Shown piece after piece: positions 59,090 to 64,000 of a stretch of DNA of 64,000 nucleotides. The stretch spans positions 70,018,546 to 70,082,545 of the forward strand of contig OZ007570.1 in assembly GCA_963931925.1 (NCBI GenBank). Direction: 5' to 3'. Positions within the stretch are counted from its first letter, which is position 1. Each line of letters starts with the position of its first letter. The stretch comes from Onchidella celtica. Taxonomy: Eukaryota > Mollusca > Gastropoda > Systellommatophora > Onchidiidae. The notes beneath the pieces are model-generated. The model did no database searches, had not been told where the DNA came from, and worked only from the letters and a program-made list of their open reading frames with translations. Both the position numbers and the translations under genes were made by a program.

Positions 59090-60680
59090 AGATGAAAAAA
59101 CATATCATGAAATTGATCCGTGTTATTGTTTCTCAGCTCCTGGATTAACTTGGCAATGTGGGTTAAAATATACAGGAATTAAACTAGAATTATTAACAGA
59201 TTTAGATATGCTACTAATGTTTGAGAAGGGAATAAGAGGTGGTTATTTCGGAGTTTTAAGACCTCGATATGTAAAAGCCAACAATAAAAATTTACCAGAT
59301 TATGACCCTAAAAAGAGATCAAATTATTTACTGTATCTCGATGCAAATAATTTATATGGAGGAGGAATGTCAGAATCTTTACCAGTTGGAGATTTTAAAT
59401 GGGAGGATGAATCAAGTTTTTTACAAAACGTTCCTGAAGGAAGAGGATATATTATCGAATGTGATCTTGATTACACAGTTAAAGCAAAAGTAAACACCAA
59501 AAGATTTCCTTTAGCCCTAGAAAAATTAAGAGTGAATGAAGACGATTTAAGCGATTTGCAAAAATACTATTTACAATTAGAAAACAAAAAAGTAGGAACT
59601 GTAGAAAAATTAATACTAAACTTAAAAAATAAAAAGAAGTATATCATATATTACAAATTATTAGAATGTTTTAAATCCCTTGGATTAGAAATTTCTAAAG
59701 TTCATAGAATAATTTCTTTTAAAGAAAGACCTTGGTTAAAAGAATACATCGATTTTAATACCAATCAAAGAACAAAGTCAAAATCAGACTTTGAAAAAAA
59801 TCTTTGGAAATTAATGAGTAATGCATTTTATGGAAAAACTCTTGAAAACATTGACCGAATTGAGCTAAAACTATTATCAAATAAAGAACAAGTAACAAAA
59901 TTAATAAGTAAACCTAATTTTAAGGAATCAATTATTTTTAATGAAAATTTAATTGCTATTGCTAATAATGTAACATCAATAAAATTTAATAAACCGATTT
60001 ATTTCGGAATGTGTATTCTTGATTACTCTAAGTTGGTTATGTATCAGTTTTATTACAATGTTGTTAATGAACTACGGAAATCTAATGAAGTTGTTGGATT
60101 TGATACCGATTCATACTTTCTTAATATTAGAACTGAAGATATTTATGAAGATATGAAAAAAATAAATGATGATTTAGACACAAGTGATTATCTACGAGAT
60201 CATTTTCTTCATTCGACAAAAAATTAAAAAGTTAATAATAAATTCAAAGACGAACTAAATGGTAAAGTTATGAGTGAAATAGTTTTTCTTAGAAGTAAGG
60301 CATATACATATAAAGTTTTCGGGGAAAAGCAAACAAAGCTTGGATTAGCAGAGCTTCGACGAAGTCGATTCGGAGAATCATCATCAACATGTAAAAAATT
60401 AAAAGGTATTTCAAAAACGACAATTAATAAAGATGTTACATTTGAAGATTATAAAAACTGTTTATTTAATAACGAAATTAATTATCGAAAGATGTATGTA
60501 CTAAATTCTGATAAAAATGAAATGTATATAAAAGAAATAAATAAGAAAGCTCTAAGTCCTTATGATAATAAATGATATATACTTGATGATGGTATTAGAA
60601 CTCTTCCATATTCTGATCAATTTACAAATATTGTACATGAAATGGTAGAGAAGTTAACTTTGATTACTCAGTAACTTTGA
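59061..60680 (+). pseudogene. polB: Protein-primed-type DNA polymerase B, C-terminal part, broken
   Basis: Family B DNA polymerase of the viral/Polinton type. Homology starts near 59118 (DPCYCFSAPGLTWQC); the exonuclease half is missing, cut by the LINE junction. Motif A: LLYLDANNLYGGGMSES (about 59330-59375). Motif B: LWKLMSNAFYGKTLEN (about 59800-59850). Motif C: VVGFDTDSYFLNI (about 60090-60130). The frame is stopped by TAA at 60225-60227 and continues in the same frame (SEIVFLRSKAYTYKVFGE) to TGA at 60573-60575, with recognisable residues beyond. An additional low-complexity in-frame patch (LAELRRSRFGESSS) sits near 60340-60385. The active-site motifs look intact, but the gene cannot yield a full enzyme. 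Confidence 0.85.
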
Positions 60681-60785
60681 ATTTCGACTCCCGTCGATCA
60701 ACGAAGTTGCAACTCTGTTGATTAGCAAAGCTGGCAACTTCGTTAACTCCGACTCCGTCGATCAGCAAAGCTTAACTCTGAATAA
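60640..60785 (+). repeat. Short GATCAGCAAAGC/CAACGAAGTTGC repeat cluster
   Basis: Between the convergent polymerase and capsid genes. Words such as GACTCCGTCGATCAGCAAAG and GACTCCCGTCGATCAACG recur within about 140 bases. Related words (AGAGCTTCGACGAAGTCG) occur in the odd insert inside the polymerase at about 60350, which suggests a small mobile or expanding repeat. Confidence 0.45.
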
Positions 60786-61047
60786 CTGACATTTTCGTTC
60801 CATCAGATTGAAATGAAATTATCTTATCAGAAATAAGTAAAGCATAAGCTGTGGTATCTATAGAAACATTTTTATTAAATGTAGAAGTAACCATTATATC
60901 AGTTATGCTATTTTTTAACCTTTCACTTTGTTTTGAAACATCGAAAACAAATAACGGATAAAGCGTTTGATAATCAATAGTGGTAATAGTTGGATCGCTA
61001 ACCAATTCATCTATATCATACAATTTTGATCTAAATGATACAGCATC
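60772..61047 (-). pseudogene. Capsid gene C-terminal part (cut off by solo LTR)
   Basis: Minus-strand frame DAVSFRSKLYDIDELVSDP, then TLYPLFVFDVSKQSERLKNS and AYALLISDKIISFQSDGTKM, ending at about 60772. It reads as the C-terminal end of the same capsid protein whose main part lies at 62317-63467. The two parts are separated exactly by the solo LTR, with GCATC duplicated at both junctions. The frame on this side is open. Confidence 0.72.
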
Positions 61048-62311
61048 TGTCAAGAGCAGGTTAAGTTAAAAATGCCGTGCTAGGTCACGAAGTTAGTGTG
61101 TTAATTTTTTACGATCTTGTTGATTATGGCCAGCGTAATTTGTCATTGAGCTGTTCTCGTGGGCAGTTTGTTTTGTAACATTTTTTTCTAATAGATGGAA
61201 AGAAAGTGGGGCGAAATAGAATAAATGTATAGCTAGGAATGACAGAGCAGTTCTCGACCCCGTGATAAGCAGTAGTATGCAAATAAATTATAATATAGGT
61301 AAAGGGCTAACCAATGAAGGTTAGCGGAAGAATCGCGATACAGCGCAGACCCTGCGGTCCGTGCTACTTTCTTGACTTCAGACAGAATAGCCTTTCTGTG
61401 AGGAGGTCAGCGTGAGCCCGGTTTGATGGGCCCAAGTACAACTAACTGCATGACCTGATGGGGATCTTGTCATGGATCCATATGTCTAACTGAACTGAAC
61501 CACGCTTTCTATAATGTTTCTGGCCTTTAATCGGCCAGAACAATTGTAAGTTGAATATCGGACCAAGCTCGTGATGTTTAACTGAGCACGCATATTTCCG
61601 ATGGGAGAATGAGGAGTCCACCTACCTGTATGCAGCATAATCTCATCTAGAGCTGCAGATAGTTTTATTAGTTTCGTATGGATACATAGTTGTAAATTGT
61701 GTTTGAATTCTCTGGGTGAGGCTGGGAGTTACCAGCCCATCCTTGAATTTCACGTAACTGTGCCGACGTCGCTTCGACGGGCAAGACTTAGACCTATAAC
61801 TTGAATCTAAATATCTGAGATGACCTTATGTCTCCAGAGACAATATTAGTATATTGAGCACCATACAATAGCAGTCTATATCTTAGACATATATAGGAAT
61901 TGTGATTAGATAGGTAGAGAGCATAGAAGTTGAATGATGTTAGAGGAACCTTAGAGCTAGAGTTGTAATGACATATTATTGATTATGAAATTGATGCTGC
62001 TGATAATTATCATTCCACATAATTAGATCTAGCCAACGTTGTTAGGATACTTAGTGTAATAAATTGTGACCCTGCAGGTCTGTTTAACTAAATCTACTCA
62101 TGTTGTTCTGTAGTGTGCCAGTGCATGGTATGAAAGTTAGAGCTTAGATTAACAAGTAACACCACATAAAACCTCTCGATTTATAATGCAGTCAAACCCT
62201 AGTTAACCCCGATACAAAGGGGACACGTCCCACATCGTAATACTGGAGGGTACACCCTTCCTGAATTGGGAACCCTGAACCCTAACACTGGAGGAGACCA
62301 GCTCCGTAACA
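61048..62311 (+). mobile_element. Solo LTR (element-2-related family) inserted in the capsid gene
   Basis: 1264 bases, TGTCAAGAGCAGG...CTCCGTAACA, flanked by GCATC at 61043-61047 and 62312-62316. It carries TGCCGTGCTAGGTCACGA near its left end in the same position as the element 2 LTR, so it is in plus orientation. There is no internal sequence. It is longer than, and clearly diverged from, the element 2 LTR. Confidence 0.92.
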
Positions 62312-62316
62312 GCATC

Positions 62317-63467
62317 ATTATATACTCCAGAGAATTGAAACTTAGGGAATTATATTTGATAATCAACCTCTGGATAACGCCTAGAATTTAACTGAACGTT
62401 AGTATTTCTCACATCCAGATTATTGAATATTGATGCATTTTCTTTTTGATCAGATCTATTTTTTGTTTGAAAAGCTATTATGATCTCTATAGGTTTTTCG
62501 GGAGAAGCTTTTACAGATAATCTCCATGAAAATTGAGTTGCTACAGGAATTGTTATTGAATCACATGGTCTACTTCTATAACCAACATTTAATATTGCTT
62601 TTGATTCAATAATTTTATATAATTCAAACTTTTGTTGATCTCCTGGTAAAACATGTGGAACATACCATGAACTTTTATCAAGAGTAACTTTTCCTTCGTC
62701 AACTTGACCATCTCTATAAATTGCAATATTTGAATCTGGTCTTTTGTACAGAGTAAGTTGTTGAGTAAATCCATAAAGAATCTTATCATAATCCTCTGCG
62801 AAACAGAAAATATGTTTCAGAGGAATTAGAAAGGAAAATGTTCCTTTAGGATCAGGATATTTTAGCAGTATCTCTTGTCTTGTATCAAAACCTTCATTTT
62901 TCTCAATTTGGTTGTTAGTATCTTTTATCCACAATAAATTAAGTCCTTGTGATTTTGAAAAGTCATGAGGATACTTGAGTAATCCTAACATTGTTGTTCC
63001 TCGTCCTGGATGATTTAAATTTTCAATTTCTTGTCCTGATAACTGATATTTTATAAAATTAAACAAATACATTATGCCATTATTACAAAAGTTATTTTAT
63101 CATCAGCAGCATATAATGCTCCATCTGTTTTTGTAAGTCTACCTTCAACTATTATATAGCTTTCACTTGGATGACTAAAAATATCCTGCAATTCAATAGT
63201 TATTCGAATTTCTCCTCCGCTGTTTAAATTTGTACCGGTAATTGGAGTGTATTCATGGTATTCATATTTTTCAATACTTTCATCTACCTTAAATTTTTCT
63301 TTAATTTCCAAAATGTCTTTTATTTTAATAATACCTAATTTGAGAAAATGTAACGGGTGCAATGATATATCGTATTCTACTAAAATGATAATATTTATGA
63401 ATAACCACATTCTCATAATCACTAATACTAGGACTTCTACTATAACCACTATCATAATTTCTAGCAT
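62317..63467 (-). pseudogene. Double-jelly-roll-type major capsid protein, N-terminal and central parts, broken
   Basis: Structural protein of a Polinton/adintovirus-like element. The N-terminal part lies in the frame of 63072-63467 (KFKVDESIEKYEYHEYTPIT, IFSHPSESYIIVEGRLTK); the first 40 or so codons of that ORF look like chance sequence. Near 63085 the conserved reading shifts frame and continues in 62350-63072 (NHPGRGTTMLGLLKYPHDFS, LIPLKHIFCFAEDYDKILYG, VATQFSWRLSVKASPEKPIE, NASIFNNLDVRNTNVQLNS). A TAA at 62350-62352 interrupts it again shortly before the solo LTR. Assignment to the capsid family is from pattern memory of invertebrate element proteins, not from a structure or search. Confidence 0.68.
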
Positions 63468-63571
63468 AAATTTTTCATGAGATATAACATTTTCAGGTTA
63501 AATGGTAATTTTTGAATAATTTTTTTCAAATTGTAAGATTATTCTAAATTCCTTATTTTCTTTTTCAATCT

Positions 63572-63802
63572 TTAATATGTGATAATATATAATAACGTAA
63601 GAAAATCATTAGTTTTTTCAATTGTTATACCATCAATAATAAAAGTGGATCCGTCGGGTGGATTTAATAAAATTTCGCATTCTGTATCTGATTCTAAATG
63701 AAATTCGCCAATAATACTATTCTTTTCAACAACAAAGTAGTTTTTACCGTTGATTCTTTTAACATTTATATCGATACTAGATGTCTTGGACCTATTTATC
63801 AA
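63572..63802 (-). CDS. Unrecognised Polinton-like element ORF
   Basis: 76 codons, MINRSKTSSIDINVKRINGK..., followed by FHLESDTECEILLNPPDGS. It lies upstream of the capsid gene on the same strand with the same AT-rich composition, so it probably belongs to the same element. I do not recognise it. Its IDINVKRINGK resembles DIDIKPVNGKK in the next broken frame upstream, which hints at one longer gene or a duplicated domain. Confidence 0.4.
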   Translation of the reverse strand: MINRSKTSSIDINVKRINGKNYFVVEKNSIIGEFHLESDTECEILLNPPDGSTFIIDGITIEKTNDFLTLLYIITY

Positions 63803-64000
63803 ACCATCATTTTTTTACCATTGTCTCTTTTTTACCATTAACTGGTTTAATATCGATATCCCATTCAGGTTTTTTAAGAAATTCAACTCTTTTATATATT
63901 CCGTTTCTCTTTAATTGAAAACAATATAAATTGTTAATTCTCCTCTGGATAAAAAAGCATCAACATTTTCTAAATTTTCTAAGTTAGCTACATGGTTATT
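63803..64000 (-). pseudogene. Broken frame of Polinton-like element, runs off the window
   Basis: The minus strand reads LENLENVDAFLSRGELTIYI, a break, then RVEFLKKPEWDIDIKPVNGK in a second frame. It is probably the upstream part of the gene at 63572-63802. There is no recognisable family. It is incomplete at the window edge. Confidence 0.35.

Larger units (their letters stand above)
59090..64000. mobile_element. Polinton/adintovirus-like DNA element relic (PolB plus capsid)
   Basis: AT-rich block with a DNA polymerase B gene on the plus strand and, convergently, a double-jelly-roll-type major capsid gene and further broken frames on the minus strand. This gene pair is the signature of Polintons (Mavericks) and adintoviruses, integrated virus-like DNA elements of animals. 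No integrase, ATPase or terminal inverted repeat is seen here; the element is truncated left by the LINE junction and runs out of the window right. Several stops and frame breaks and a solo LTR insertion show that it is a fossil. It is described only, and no intact product is inferred. Confidence 0.82.

Overview
This window reads as animal nuclear DNA, most likely from a mollusc and possibly a heterobranch gastropod. It is intron-rich and dense in microsatellites. It carries many scattered AGATCT/TCTAGATCTAG words, and every confidently recognised gene belongs to a transposable element or an element-like family. There is no bacterial gene organisation. The host assignment is inference from repeat style and element families, not from a host marker gene.

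Layout. 1-4135: a decayed Helitron (HUH Rep plus PIF1-type helicase, one in-frame stop and two frame breaks). 4223-5040: two LINE fragments on opposite strands. 5564-8874: a broken three-exon gene for a P2X7-receptor C-terminal-type cysteine domain, with a TATA box upstream and a MITE in its first intron. 8875-13895: non-coding DNA with large simple repeats. 13896-20719: a deletion-derivative Ty3/gypsy-type LTR retrotransposon on the minus strand ('element 1'), with 1188-bp LTRs, TSD AACTG and a puzzling duplication of its host flank. 20720-36420: mostly non-coding, holding LINE relics (21364, 22680, 27480, 33020), a TIR element (26609-27428) and microsatellites. 36427-53512: a 26-bp minisatellite array of about 6.5 kb net. 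It is interrupted by a near-pristine full-length LTR retrotransposon ('element 2', 38716-48031, TSD GATGG), a related solo LTR (48253-49461, TSD GATCA) and a short exon-like insert (51060-51147). 55713-58713: a LINE with a shortened endonuclease. 59090-64000: an AT-rich relic of a Polinton/adintovirus-like DNA element with protein-primed-type DNA polymerase B and a double-jelly-roll-type capsid gene. The capsid gene is split by another solo LTR (61048-62311, TSD GCATC).

How the parts work together. Both LTR elements have the pol order protease - integrase - reverse transcriptase - RNase H. That is the Ty1/copia-like order, but it is combined with gypsy-type RT and integrase sequences, the hallmark of the Gmr1 group. 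Their Gag proteins carry a capsid segment resembling the SCAN domain. Element 2 appears to be expressed through two recoding events: a UGA stop in a CAA-UCA context between gag and protease, and a +1 shift between protease and pol. The four LTRs of its wider family in this window share a subterminal GCCGTGCTAGGTCACG box.

Most interesting points: the Gmr1-type architecture with SCAN-like Gag in an invertebrate-like genome, the two proposed recoding sites, the duplicated flank with three TSD copies around element 1, the nesting history in the minisatellite, and the viral-type capsid gene broken by a solo LTR.
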